64,000 nt of DNA, from contig DJUX01000036.1 in NCBI GenBank assembly GCA_002440665.1, positions 14,310-78,309 on the forward strand, given 5' to 3'. Origin of the DNA: Dechloromonas sp. UBA6271 (GTDB lineage Bacteria > Pseudomonadota > Gammaproteobacteria > Burkholderiales > Rhodocyclaceae). Numbering within the stretch: the stretch's first letter is position 1; each line of letters starts with the position of its first letter. Position numbers and translations under genes: made by a program. Shown here one piece after another: positions 33,002 through 40,750 of the stretch. Below the pieces are notes generated by a model that was given only the letters and a program-made list of their open reading frames with translations, searched no databases and was not told the DNA's origin.

Positions 33002-34279
33002 ATGATGCTCATGAAAAGACGTGATTTCCTGAAGGCAGGCGCCGCAGCCGGTGCGATGGCTTCCCTCTACGGCTGCGCCGGCGGCGGCAAGGCCAGCGGC
33101 CATGTGATCGTGGTCGGCGGCGGCTACGGCGGCGCGACGATCGCCAAGTACCTGCGCATGTGGAGCGAAGGCGGCGTCCAGGTAACGCTGATCGAACGCA
33201 ACCCGACCTTCATCTCGTGCCCGATCTCCAACCTGGTCATCGGCGGCACCAAGACCATGGAAGACATCACCGTCAGCTACGACGGCCTCAAGAACAAATG
33301 GGGCGTCCGCGTCATCCAGGACGAGGTGGTTGCGGTCGACGCCGCAAAACGCTCGATTTCCCTGAAGGCTGGCGGCGCCATGACCTACGACCGCCTGGTG
33401 CTGTCGCCCGGCGTCGATTTCATGTGGGACCAGATTCCCGGCCTCAACAACGCCGACGCCCAGGAGAAGATCCTGCACGCCTGGAAGGCCGGCCCGCAGA
33501 CCGTCGCCCTGCGCCAGCAGCTGGAAGCGATGAAGGACGGCGGCACCTACGCCATCGCCATCCCCAAGGCGCCCTACCGCTGCCCGCCCGGACCCTACGA
33601 GCGCGCCTGCCTGGTGGCCGATTACTTCAAAAAGAACAAGCCGAAATCCAAGGTCGTCATCCTCGATGCCAACGAGGATGTGGTGTCCAAGAAGGGGCTG
33701 TTCATGAAGGCCTGGGAGGATCTCTACAAGGGCACCCTCGAGTACCGCAACAACAGCGAGGTCAAGGATGTCGACGTCAAGACCAACACCGCCGTACTTG
33801 AATTCGACAAGTTCAAGGCCGATGTGCTGAACGTCATCCCGCCGCACCGCGCCGGCGACATTGCCGCCAAGTCCGGGCTCAAGCTGATCAACAACCGCTG
33901 GGTAGACATCAACTGGCTGTCGATGGAGGTCAACGGCACGCCGGGCGTGCACGTTCTCGGTGACGCCATCTTCCCGGCGCCGACCATGCCGAAGTCCGGC
34001 CACATGGCCAACCAGCACGGCAAACTGGCCGCCGCCGCCATCCTCAACCAGCTTTCGGGCATGGAGCCGAGCCCGACGCCGGTGGTCATGAACACCTGCT
34101 ACAGCTTCGTCGATGCCAAGCAGGCGATCCACGTCGCCTCGGTGCATCAGTACGACGCGGCGACCAAGGTCGTGCAACCGGTCAAGGGCGCCGGCGGCGT
34201 CTCCGCCGCGCGCAGCGAACTGGAAGGCAAGGTCGCGCTCGGCTGGGCAAAGAACATCTGGGCCGACATGCTGGCCTGA
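33002..34279 (+). CDS. soxF: Flavoprotein subunit of flavocytochrome c sulfide dehydrogenase
   Basis: FAD enzyme oxidising sulfide to sulfur or polysulfide (FccB/SoxF), 425 residues. Tat signal (KRRDFLKAGAAAGA), FAD-binding VVGGGYGGATIAKYL, and the redox-active cysteines expected in YRCPPGPYE and MNTCYSF. Family C-terminal domain ends in a KNIWADM segment. The ATG at 33002 has AAGGGG eight bases upstream. Paired with the cytochrome gene. Confidence 0.93.
   Translation: MMLMKRRDFLKAGAAAGAMASLYGCAGGGKASGHVIVVGGGYGGATIAKYLRMWSEGGVQVTLIERNPTFISCPISNLVIGGTKTMEDITVSYDGLKNKWGVRVIQDEVVAVDAAKRSISLKAGGAMTYDRLVLSPGVDFMWDQIPGLNNADAQEKILHAWKAGPQTVALRQQLEAMKDGGTYAIAIPKAPYRCPPGPYERACLVADYFKKNKPKSKVVILDANEDVVSKKGLFMKAWEDLYKGTLEYRNNSEVKDVDVKTNTAVLEFDKFKADVLNVIPPHRAGDIAAKSGLKLINNRWVDINWLSMEVNGTPGVHVLGDAIFPAPTMPKSGHMANQHGKLAAAAILNQLSGMEPSPTPVVMNTCYSFVDAKQAIHVASVHQYDAATKVVQPVKGAGGVSAARSELEGKVALGWAKNIWADMLA
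33330..33359 (+). repeat. Uptake-sequence-like repeat, copy 5
   Basis: TTGCGGTCGAC at 33330-33340, A/T runs at 33346-33349 and 33356-33359. It is inside soxF and in frame (VAVD), so codon bias contributes. Confidence 0.5.
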
Positions 34280-34298
34280 TTTTCTCCCGCGCCAATGA

Positions 34299-34325
34299 CA
34301 AAAGGCCGCGACTGCGGCCTTTTGT
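34299..34325. terminator. Bidirectional terminator between soxF and the cytochrome c4 gene
   Basis: AAAAGGCCGC / GCGGCCTTTT, perfect 10-bp stem with a 4-base loop, between convergent genes. Confidence 0.88.
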
Positions 34326-34342
34326 CTTATGTGCTGCGCAAC

Positions 34343-34960
34343 TCAGTTGAGCGTCGCGATGTACTCGGCGACGGCGTGGCGCTCCAGTTCGCTCAGCTTG
34401 GAGGCGACGGTATGCATGACCGCGTTGTCGTTGGTCCGCTCACGGGAGTTGAACTGCTTGAGCTGGTCCTCGATGTAGCGCGGATGCTGGCCGGCGAGGC
34501 GCGGCAATTGCGGCGTCCCGAGGCCCTTCGGCCCGTGGCAGCTGGCGCAGCTGGGCAGGCCGGTGAACTGGTTGCCGCGCTCGAAGGTGTACTTGCCGAC
34601 GGCAAGCAGTTCGGCATCCTTCGCCGGCCGCGGCCCGACCTTCTTGGCTTCGAAGAAGGCGCCCAGCGCCTTCATCTCGGCCGGCGTCAACTCTTCGGCC
34701 TGCGGTTTCATGGTGTCGCTCTTGCGCTTGCCTGATTTGAAGTCGCCAAGCTGCTTGGCGATATATTCCGAATGCTGGCCGGCCAGGCGCGGGAACACCG
34801 GGCTGGCCGACTCGCCTTCCATGCCGTGACAGAGAAAGCAGCGCCCGGAAACGATTTCTTCGGCGCGCGCCTGATCGGCCTTGGCATCGGCCCTTACCGA
34901 CAGGCTCGACAGCATGGCCAGCGCCGCCACGCCCGATATGACTAGATGTTTGTAATCCAC
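34343..34960 (-). CDS. Di-haem cytochrome c4-like protein
   Basis: 205 residues with signal peptide (LSVRADA) and two similar haem domains: CFLCH and CASCH, each followed by PRLAGQH and a late Met (SDTMKPQ, NAVMHTV) as axial ligand. A periplasmic electron carrier, probably taking Sox electrons to a terminal oxidase. The GTG at 34960 is preferred over an ATG eight codons earlier because GGAGGGG lies at proper distance only from the GTG. Divergent from soxH. Confidence 0.88.
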   Translation of the reverse strand: MDYKHLVISGVAALAMLSSLSVRADAKADQARAEEIVSGRCFLCHGMEGESASPVFPRLAGQHSEYIAKQLGDFKSGKRKSDTMKPQAEELTPAEMKALGAFFEAKKVGPRPAKDAELLAVGKYTFERGNQFTGLPSCASCHGPKGLGTPQLPRLAGQHPRYIEDQLKQFNSRERTNDNAVMHTVASKLSELERHAVAEYIATLN

Positions 34961-35129
34961 TTGCGTCCCCTCCGACGATATCAATATCCGTAAATGATTA
35001 AATATTAATTCGCTTACACCGCGCTTTCAACCGGTCAGAATACCCGCCGGTTGGGAGTCGGATCAAAAAAAGTAGACGTTGCCCGGCGATGGCGCGAAGA
35101 TTAGTATTTAACCGTTTCAGGAGATGCTG
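34961..35129. promoter_or_regulatory. Divergent region with a second candidate sox operator
   Basis: ATTAAATATTAAT at 34997-35009 is a perfect palindrome around a 3-base centre and matches the 13-mer at 32515 at ten positions. It sits between the cytochrome c4 gene and soxH. AGGAG at 35118-35122 serves the soxH start. Confidence 0.5.
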
Positions 35130-36140
35130 ATGAAGCGCCGCAATTTTCTCCGTTCCGCCGCCGGCTTTCTCGCCCTGAGCGCTGCCGAGTTCGCACCATG
35201 GCAGGCAATGAGCGCCTTTGCCCGCGAGGTCGAGGATTTCGTGCGCGGGCCAGCGGTCAAGGATCATCCGCTGCGGCAGATCTCGAAACACGTCTGGATC
35301 ATCTTCTCGCCGGACGGTTTCCCGACCCCGGAAAACCAGGGAATGATGTGCAACATCACCTTCGTGAACACCGCGCAGGGCCTGGTCGTCGTCGATTCCG
35401 GCGCCTCGGCGCAGATCGGCGAAATGGCGATCCGCCAGGCGCAAAAGACGTTCAAGAGGCCGGTCGTCGCCATCATCAACACCCATTATCACGGCGACCA
35501 CTGGCTCGGCAACGACGCCTTTGCCGCCGCCTTCAGGAACCTGCCGATCTACGCCCACCCGGGGACGACCACGGAAATCAAGGGGGTCCAGGGCAACATG
35601 TGGCGCACGCTGATGGAGCAATGGACCAATCAGGCCACCCTCGGCACCCGCGTCGTGCCGCCGACGCAGCCACTGGAGCACGGCAGCGAACTGAAGTTCG
35701 GCGACGTCACGCTGCGCATGCACCATTACGGCAAGGCGCACACGCCGTCCGACATCTGTGTCGAAGTCGTCGAGGACAAACTGACCTGCGTCGGCGACGT
35801 CGCCATGGACCGGCGCATCGCCAACATGGACGACGGCTCCTACCTCGGCACCTTCAAGACCTACGACGCGCTGGAAAAGAGCGCCAACAGCACGATCTGG
35901 CTGCCCGGCCACGGCGAACCGGGGCCCAATGTGCTGAAATGGAACCGCGAACTGTTCGAAGGCATCTACCGGACCTGCGAACAGGCGGTCAAGGACGGCC
36001 TGCCGCTGGAGGAAGCCAAGATGCTGGTGCTGAAGGACCCGCGCGTCGCCAGCCGCGCCAAAGACACCAAGGGCTTCGACACCAACATCGGCAAGTACGT
36101 CAGCCTCGCCTATCTCGAAGCCGAGGCGGCGGCGTTCTGA
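35130..36140 (+). CDS. soxH: SoxH-like metallo-beta-lactamase-fold hydrolase
   Basis: 336 residues. Tat-like signal (MKRRNFLRSAAG), zinc-ligand motif THYHGDHWLGND, further ligands at GKAHTPSD, VGDVAMD and GHGEPG. SoxH and related quinoprotein-relay hydrolases occur with sox or methanol-oxidation genes; their exact reaction is not settled. The start at 35130 is chosen because AGGAG is six bases before it, while the ATG at 35124 is too close. Followed by a small cytochrome and soxW. Confidence 0.85.
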   Translation: MKRRNFLRSAAGFLALSAAEFAPWQAMSAFAREVEDFVRGPAVKDHPLRQISKHVWIIFSPDGFPTPENQGMMCNITFVNTAQGLVVVDSGASAQIGEMAIRQAQKTFKRPVVAIINTHYHGDHWLGNDAFAAAFRNLPIYAHPGTTTEIKGVQGNMWRTLMEQWTNQATLGTRVVPPTQPLEHGSELKFGDVTLRMHHYGKAHTPSDICVEVVEDKLTCVGDVAMDRRIANMDDGSYLGTFKTYDALEKSANSTIWLPGHGEPGPNVLKWNRELFEGIYRTCEQAVKDGLPLEEAKMLVLKDPRVASRAKDTKGFDTNIGKYVSLAYLEAEAAAF

Positions 36141-36189
36141 GCATCCGCCGCACAAACTTCGCCCATCCACCCCCAATTCGGGAGACACC

Positions 36190-36501
36190 ATGCGCCTGCC
36201 CTCCGTTGCCCTGATCGCCCTGCTGCCCCTTGCCGCCCACGCCGAAGAGCCGTGGGGCAAGGTCGACCTGCAAGCCGCCAAGGCGCTGCACGACAAGACC
36301 TGCCTCAGCTGCCACGTGCGCATGTACGGGGGCGACGGCAGCAAGATGTACACCCGTGACGGCCGCATGTTGTCCAACAAGCTGGAACTGTTGCAGCGAG
36401 TCGCTGCGTGCAACGCCCAGGTCAGCTCCGGCTGGTTCCCGGAAGAGGAAGGCGCCGTCGCCGCCTGGCTCAACCAGCAGTATTACCATTTCGACAAGTG
36501 A
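36190..36501 (+). CDS. Small periplasmic cytochrome c
   Basis: 103 residues, signal peptide (LAAHAEE), one haem site CLSCH, possible Met ligands in SKMYTRDGRM. GGGAGAC stands upstream of the ATG. It lies between soxH and soxW, consistent with a role as electron carrier or regulator in sulfur oxidation; partner unknown. Confidence 0.82.
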   Translation: MRLPSVALIALLPLAAHAEEPWGKVDLQAAKALHDKTCLSCHVRMYGGDGSKMYTRDGRMLSNKLELLQRVAACNAQVSSGWFPEEEGAVAAWLNQQYYHFDK

Positions 36502-36502
36502 C

Positions 36503-36994
36503 ATGAATTCTTCATTGCAAGCCGTCCGCCATGGCCTGATCGCCGGCCTGCTGGCCCTCTTTTCCCTGAGCGGGCTGGCGGCGGGCACCGACCTGCCGCC
36601 AGCCCAGGATCTGCGCGCCGAAGCGGAGCGCGCCGCGCAAGCCGGCGGCCCCTTGATCGTCGTCTACAGCCGCAAGGACTGCAAGTACTGCGAGACAGTC
36701 AAGCGCGACTATCTGAAGCCGCTGGCCGCCGACCCGCGTTTCCGCGACCGCGTCGTCGTCCGTCAGGTAAACCAGGACAGCGACGCGGCGCTCGTCGATT
36801 TCCATGGTGCCACGACGACCCACGCCCAGCTGGCCAGGGCCGAGAAAATCAAGCTGGTGCCGGTTGTCGTCTTTTACGGCCCGCAGGGCAAACGCCTGGC
36901 CGAGCCGATCATCGGCGCCCGGCTGCCGGATTTCTATCCGAGCTACTTGGAAGAATCGATCGAGAAATCGTCGCGGGCACTCAAAGCCCGCTGA
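36503..36994 (+). CDS. soxW: SoxW-like periplasmic thioredoxin
   Basis: 163 residues, thioredoxin fold with signal peptide (LSGLAAGTD). Redox motif CKYC in YSRKDCKYCETVKRD; cis-proline region LVPVVVFYGPQG. In Paracoccus, SoxW is reduced by SoxV and keeps SoxY active. No soxV/ccdA gene is in the window. ATG overlaps closely with the preceding stop (one base between). Confidence 0.85.
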   Translation: MNSSLQAVRHGLIAGLLALFSLSGLAAGTDLPPAQDLRAEAERAAQAGGPLIVVYSRKDCKYCETVKRDYLKPLAADPRFRDRVVVRQVNQDSDAALVDFHGATTTHAQLARAEKIKLVPVVVFYGPQGKRLAEPIIGARLPDFYPSYLEESIEKSSRALKAR

Positions 36995-37002
36995 GCCGCC
37001 TG

Positions 37003-37033
37003 AAAATCGGCCCTTTTTGGCCGTCGACCGCAA
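37003..37033 (-). repeat. Uptake-sequence-like repeat, copy 6
   Basis: Core TTGCGGTCGAC on the minus strand (37033-37023), runs at 37014-37018 and 37003-37007. It is just past the soxW stop. Confidence 0.7.
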
Positions 37034-37250
37034 CCGTCATCGGGAGATACGAAATCCCGCCTCAGTTGACCGCCTGGTTGCAACTAAGCCAAGCAGGAAA
37101 TATCGTGGTCTTGTCCATGCATTGGGTTTCAGGTGGCAATTGGCCAATCGCAGGCGCACCAAGGAAAGATTCCAAATGAATTATTGTGATACGGTATCGA
37201 CCATATCCCGGTATCAAAGCCGTTAACCCCATCGCACAGCCTATACATCA

Positions 37251-37868
37251 ATGCAGCAACCCGAAGAGCTCACCACTGAGCGTCCAGCTAGCACTTCTTT
37301 TGTTGAAAGGGCGAAACATAGGACCACATATCCTCTTTTGATCCTTGCCATTATTCTTGCCTATGGCTTTCAACTATCTTGGTTTGTCGCGGCAAGCAAA
37401 GGGCCTTTCGAAGAGGACTATGCATGGGAGGAACTTGCGCAAAAAACACTGGATTACCAATACAGCGGTACTCCCCAAATGAAGATCGAGGCAGGAAGAA
37501 TCTCTCATGAATTATGTGGCTTGTGGAACTTCGAAATAATTTGGGGTTCATGCGCAACGGTGAAACTGCATCTATTGGTCCGGGATTTACAGCCGGAACA
37601 CCATCATATTGTTCAACGTGAAGTGGCCCACCTGGCCGAACAATTGCAAACGCCTTGCCGCCTACTTCTTCAGCTCGGTCTCGAAAACAACACAAAGCTG
37701 CGGAATAGCATTGGCTGCGGAGGCTGGAGAAAGCAGTTTTCGCTGAGCATACCCGTGCACAAGGTCACTATTGAGCGTGAGAAAACGTCGCCAGTGAAGC
37801 CGAATCGCTGGCCGCTGAGCAGCTCGATATACCTATACACATATGGGCCGGTCGCAGGCCGTCGTTAA
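37251..37868 (+). CDS. Hypothetical single-pass membrane protein in a less GC-rich patch
   Basis: 205 residues, not recognised. A hydrophobic helix near residues 27-48 (YPLLILAIILAYGFQLSWF) and a polar remainder with four or five cysteines. Base composition from about 37040 to 37960 is clearly less GC-rich than around it, and codon choice differs, suggesting transferred or decaying DNA. No ribosome site is evident. A minus-strand frame overlaps at 37351-37695 but is shorter. Moderate doubt that it is expressed. Confidence 0.35.
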   Translation: MQQPEELTTERPASTSFVERAKHRTTYPLLILAIILAYGFQLSWFVAASKGPFEEDYAWEELAQKTLDYQYSGTPQMKIEAGRISHELCGLWNFEIIWGSCATVKLHLLVRDLQPEHHHIVQREVAHLAEQLQTPCRLLLQLGLENNTKLRNSIGCGGWRKQFSLSIPVHKVTIEREKTSPVKPNRWPLSSSIYLYTYGPVAGRR

Positions 37869-37917
37869 GCCTCACTTCGAGCGATAAGATGCTGCACTAA
37901 AACTGGAAAGCGAAATC

Positions 37918-37944
37918 CCAAAAATTAGGAAACTGGCAGTTTCC
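37918..37944 (-). terminator. Terminator of the AEC permease gene
   Basis: GGAAACT / AGTTTCC, 7-bp perfect stem with 3-base loop, followed on the minus strand by TAATTTTT. Confidence 0.65.
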
Positions 37945-37966
37945 ACCCTGCGTCAATTTAAGCCAG

Positions 37967-38857
37967 TCAGCGCAACACCAGCGCCAGGGCCAGCGGCAGG
38001 AAAAACAGCGCCGCCAGGTTGCCGATCAGCACGATGGAGGCCACCCGTTCCGGCTCCTGCTTGTAGCGCTCGGCAAAGAGGAAGTTGAGCACGGCCGGCG
38101 GCAGCGCGCCGAACACCAGCAGCATCGCCGCCTCGCGCCCCTGCAGGCCGAGCAGCTGGACGGCGCCGGCGGCGATCAGCATGCCGGCGAGCGGGCGCAA
38201 CACGGCGCTGCCGGTAGCCAGCTTCCATTCCTTGAAGGAAACGTCGGTCATGCGCACGCCGAGCGAGAAGAGCAGCAGCGGCACCGAGACATCACCGAGC
38301 ATCTTGATGGCGATGACCAGCGGCTGCCAGACGGGGATCTTCAACAGCGCCACCGTCAGCCCGGCGATCGCGGCGGCGACCACCGGCACGCGCCACAGCG
38401 TCAGCAGACGCGCGTGCGGGTCGAGCAGGCGGGCGCCAAAGGAGAAATGCAGCGTGTTCTCGACCATGAACAGGATCACCGCCGCCGGCAAGGCGTCTTC
38501 GCCCCAGGCCAGCACGGCGAGCGGCAGGCCGATGTTGCCGGAGTTGTTGAACATCATCGGCGGCGCCAGCGTTTTCGGCAGGCTGCCGATCAGCCTGGCG
38601 ATCGGCCAGGCCAGCAGGCCGCAGGTCGCCAGCACGATGAAGCCGCCGAGGGCCAGCGGCGCGTAGGCGGCGAGGTCGAAGGACTTGCCGGCCATCGCGG
38701 CGAAGACCAGCGCCGGTACGAAGACATCCATGTTCAGCCGGTTGGCGACCGCCATTTCCGGCTTGTGATGGCGGGCGTACAAATAGCCGGCGGCGACGAT
38801 CCCGAAAATCGGGAAGAGAATGGCGACGAGCCGGAAGGTCAGGCTCTCGCCACTCAC
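37967..38857 (-). CDS. AEC-family (auxin efflux carrier-type) permease
   Basis: Inner-membrane transporter, 296 residues, about ten hydrophobic helices. Conserved FNNSGNIGLPLAVLAWG and GALPPAVLNFLFAERY. Bacterial members export or import small organic acids such as malate or malonate; substrate unknown here. The start is a GTG at 38857 that overlaps the hslU stop (GTGA), so it is the third gene of hslVU. Confidence 0.86.
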   Translation of the reverse strand: MSGESLTFRLVAILFPIFGIVAAGYLYARHHKPEMAVANRLNMDVFVPALVFAAMAGKSFDLAAYAPLALGGFIVLATCGLLAWPIARLIGSLPKTLAPPMMFNNSGNIGLPLAVLAWGEDALPAAVILFMVENTLHFSFGARLLDPHARLLTLWRVPVVAAAIAGLTVALLKIPVWQPLVIAIKMLGDVSVPLLLFSLGVRMTDVSFKEWKLATGSAVLRPLAGMLIAAGAVQLLGLQGREAAMLLVFGALPPAVLNFLFAERYKQEPERVASIVLIGNLAALFFLPLALALVLR

Positions 38858-40203
38858 AGCACGTAGCGTGACAGGTCTTCGTCGGCCGCCAGTTCGCCCA
38901 GGCGTTGATTGACATAGGCGGCGTCGATGTTGATTTTCTGCTGCCCGGCCTTGCCGGCGTCGAAGGAGATCTCCTCGAGCAGCTTTTCCATCACCGTATG
39001 CAGGCGACGGGCGCCGATATTCTCGGTCTTCTCGTTCACCTGGAAGGCGATCTCGGCCAGCCGCTTGATGCCCTCGTCGGCAAACTCGATGTGCACACCC
39101 TCGGTTTCCAGCAGCGCCTGATACTGGCGGGTCAGGCAGGCATCGGTCTGGGTCAGGATGCATTCAAAATCGGCGACCGACAGCGAATCGAGCTCGACGC
39201 GGATCGGGAAGCGGCCCTGCAATTCGGGAATCAGGTCGGACGGCTTGGACAGGTGGAAGGCGCCGGAGGCGATGAACAGGATATGGTCGGTCTTGATCAT
39301 CCCGTACTTGGTCGATACCGTGGTGCCTTCGACCAGCGGCAGCAGGTCGCGCTGGACGCCCTGGCGCGAAACGTCGGCGCCCTGCATCTCCGAGCGGCTG
39401 GCGATCTTGTCCAGTTCGTCGAGGAAGACAATGCCGTTCTGTTCGACGGCCTTGACCGCCTCCAGCTTGACGTCCTCGTCGTTGACCAGTTTCGCGGCTT
39501 CCTCGTCGGTCAGCAGCTTCAGCGCTTCCTTGATCTTCAATTTGCGCGACTTCTTGCGCCCCTGCCCCATGTTCTGGAACATGCCCTGGATCTGCTGGGT
39601 CAGTTCCTCCATACCGGGCGGCGCGAAGATTTCAGCCTGCATGTTCGGCGCAGCGACCTCGACATCGATTTCCTTGTCGTCCAGCTCGCCTTCGCGCAGC
39701 TTCTTGCGGAATTTCTGGCGCGTGGCGCCATCGGTTGCGGTCGACTCCGAATTTTCGGCAAAAAAACCGGGGCTGCGCGCCGGCGGCAACAGCACGTCGA
39801 GGACGCGCTCCTCGGCGGCATCCTCGGCGCGGGCGCGCATCGATTTCATGGCACGTTCGCGGTGCGACTTGATCGCCATCTCGACCAGATCGCGGATGAT
39901 GGTCTCGACATCGCGCCCGACGTAGCCGACTTCGGTGAACTTGGTCGCCTCGATCTTGATGAACGGCGCGTTCGCCAGGCGCGCCAGGCGGCGGGCGATC
40001 TCGGTCTTGCCAACGCCGGTCGGGCCGATCATCAGGATGTTCTTCGGCGTAATTTCCTGGCGCAGCGGCTCGGCCACCTGGGCGCGCCGCCAGCGGTTGC
40101 GCAGGGCGATGGCGACCGATTTCTTGGCGTTGTTCTGGCCGACGATGTGCTTGTCCAGCTCGGACACGATTTCCTGCGGAGTCATCGAACTTCCAGCACT
40201 CAT
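38854..40203 (-). CDS. hslU: HslU ATPase of the HslUV protease
   Basis: AAA+ unfoldase, 449 residues. Walker A GPTGVGKTE, Walker B VFLDELDK, the pore loop GYVGRD, sensor/arginine region (GRFPIRVELD), and the C-terminal tail RYVL that docks into HslV. An ATG six codons later (MTPQEIV) is an equally usual start. The variable I-domain (about 140-170) carries a copy of the dispersed repeat. Overlaps hslV by four bases. Confidence 0.96.
   Translation of the reverse strand: MSAGSSMTPQEIVSELDKHIVGQNNAKKSVAIALRNRWRRAQVAEPLRQEITPKNILMIGPTGVGKTEIARRLARLANAPFIKIEATKFTEVGYVGRDVETIIRDLVEMAIKSHRERAMKSMRARAEDAAEERVLDVLLPPARSPGFFAENSESTATDGATRQKFRKKLREGELDDKEIDVEVAAPNMQAEIFAPPGMEELTQQIQGMFQNMGQGRKKSRKLKIKEALKLLTDEEAAKLVNDEDVKLEAVKAVEQNGIVFLDELDKIASRSEMQGADVSRQGVQRDLLPLVEGTTVSTKYGMIKTDHILFIASGAFHLSKPSDLIPELQGRFPIRVELDSLSVADFECILTQTDACLTRQYQALLETEGVHIEFADEGIKRLAEIAFQVNEKTENIGARRLHTVMEKLLEEISFDAGKAGQQKINIDAAYVNQRLGELAADEDLSRYVL
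39735..39766 (+). repeat. Uptake-sequence-like repeat, copy 7
   Basis: TTGCGGTCGAC at 39735-39745, runs at 39750-39755 and 39760-39766. It is inside the I-domain region of hslU, antisense to the gene, a loop that tolerates change. Confidence 0.7.
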
Positions 40204-40736
40204 TCCAGGGCCTCGATCGTGAAATTGCGGTTGGTGTAGATGCAGATGTCGCCGGCGATTTCCAGCGACTTGGTGACGATGTCGCGCGGCGCCAGTTCGG
40301 TGTTTTCCAGCAGCGCCCGGGCCGCGCTCTGGGCGTACGAGCCGCCCGAGCCGATGGCGACGATCCCCTGTTCCGGTTCCAGCACATCGCCGTTGCCGGT
40401 GATGATCAGCGACACCTCGCGGTCGGCGACCGAGAGCATCGCTTCCAGCCGGCGCAGCGCGCGGTCGGAACGCCAGTCCTTGGCCAGCTCGACAGCCGAG
40501 CGCAGCAGGTTGCCCTGATGCTTGTCCAGTTTGGCCTCGAAGCGCTCGAACAGCGTGAACGCGTCGGCCGTGCCGCCCGCAAAACCGGCCAGGATGCGGC
40601 CCTGATACAGCCGCCGTACCTTCTTGGCGGTGGACTTAATGACGACGTTGCCGAGCGTAACCTGACCGTCGCCGCCCATGGCGACCGAAGTGCCGCGGCG
40701 CACCGACAGGATCGTCGTGCCGTGATATTGCTCCAT
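40200..40736 (-). CDS. hslV: HslV peptidase
   Basis: Proteasome-like threonine peptidase, 178 residues. After removal of MEQYHG the catalytic Thr7 (GTTILSV) becomes N-terminal; GGDGQVTLG and GSGGSYAQSAARAL are conserved. First gene of hslVU. Confidence 0.96.
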   Translation of the reverse strand: MEQYHGTTILSVRRGTSVAMGGDGQVTLGNVVIKSTAKKVRRLYQGRILAGFAGGTADAFTLFERFEAKLDKHQGNLLRSAVELAKDWRSDRALRRLEAMLSVADREVSLIITGNGDVLEPEQGIVAIGSGGSYAQSAARALLENTELAPRDIVTKSLEIAGDICIYTNRNFTIEALE

Positions 40737-40750
40737 GTTTTTCCTGACTC

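Noticed and set aside
37351..37695. Minus-strand frame in the less GC-rich patch
   Set aside because: Shorter than the plus-strand frame, no ribosome site, no membrane helix or motif.
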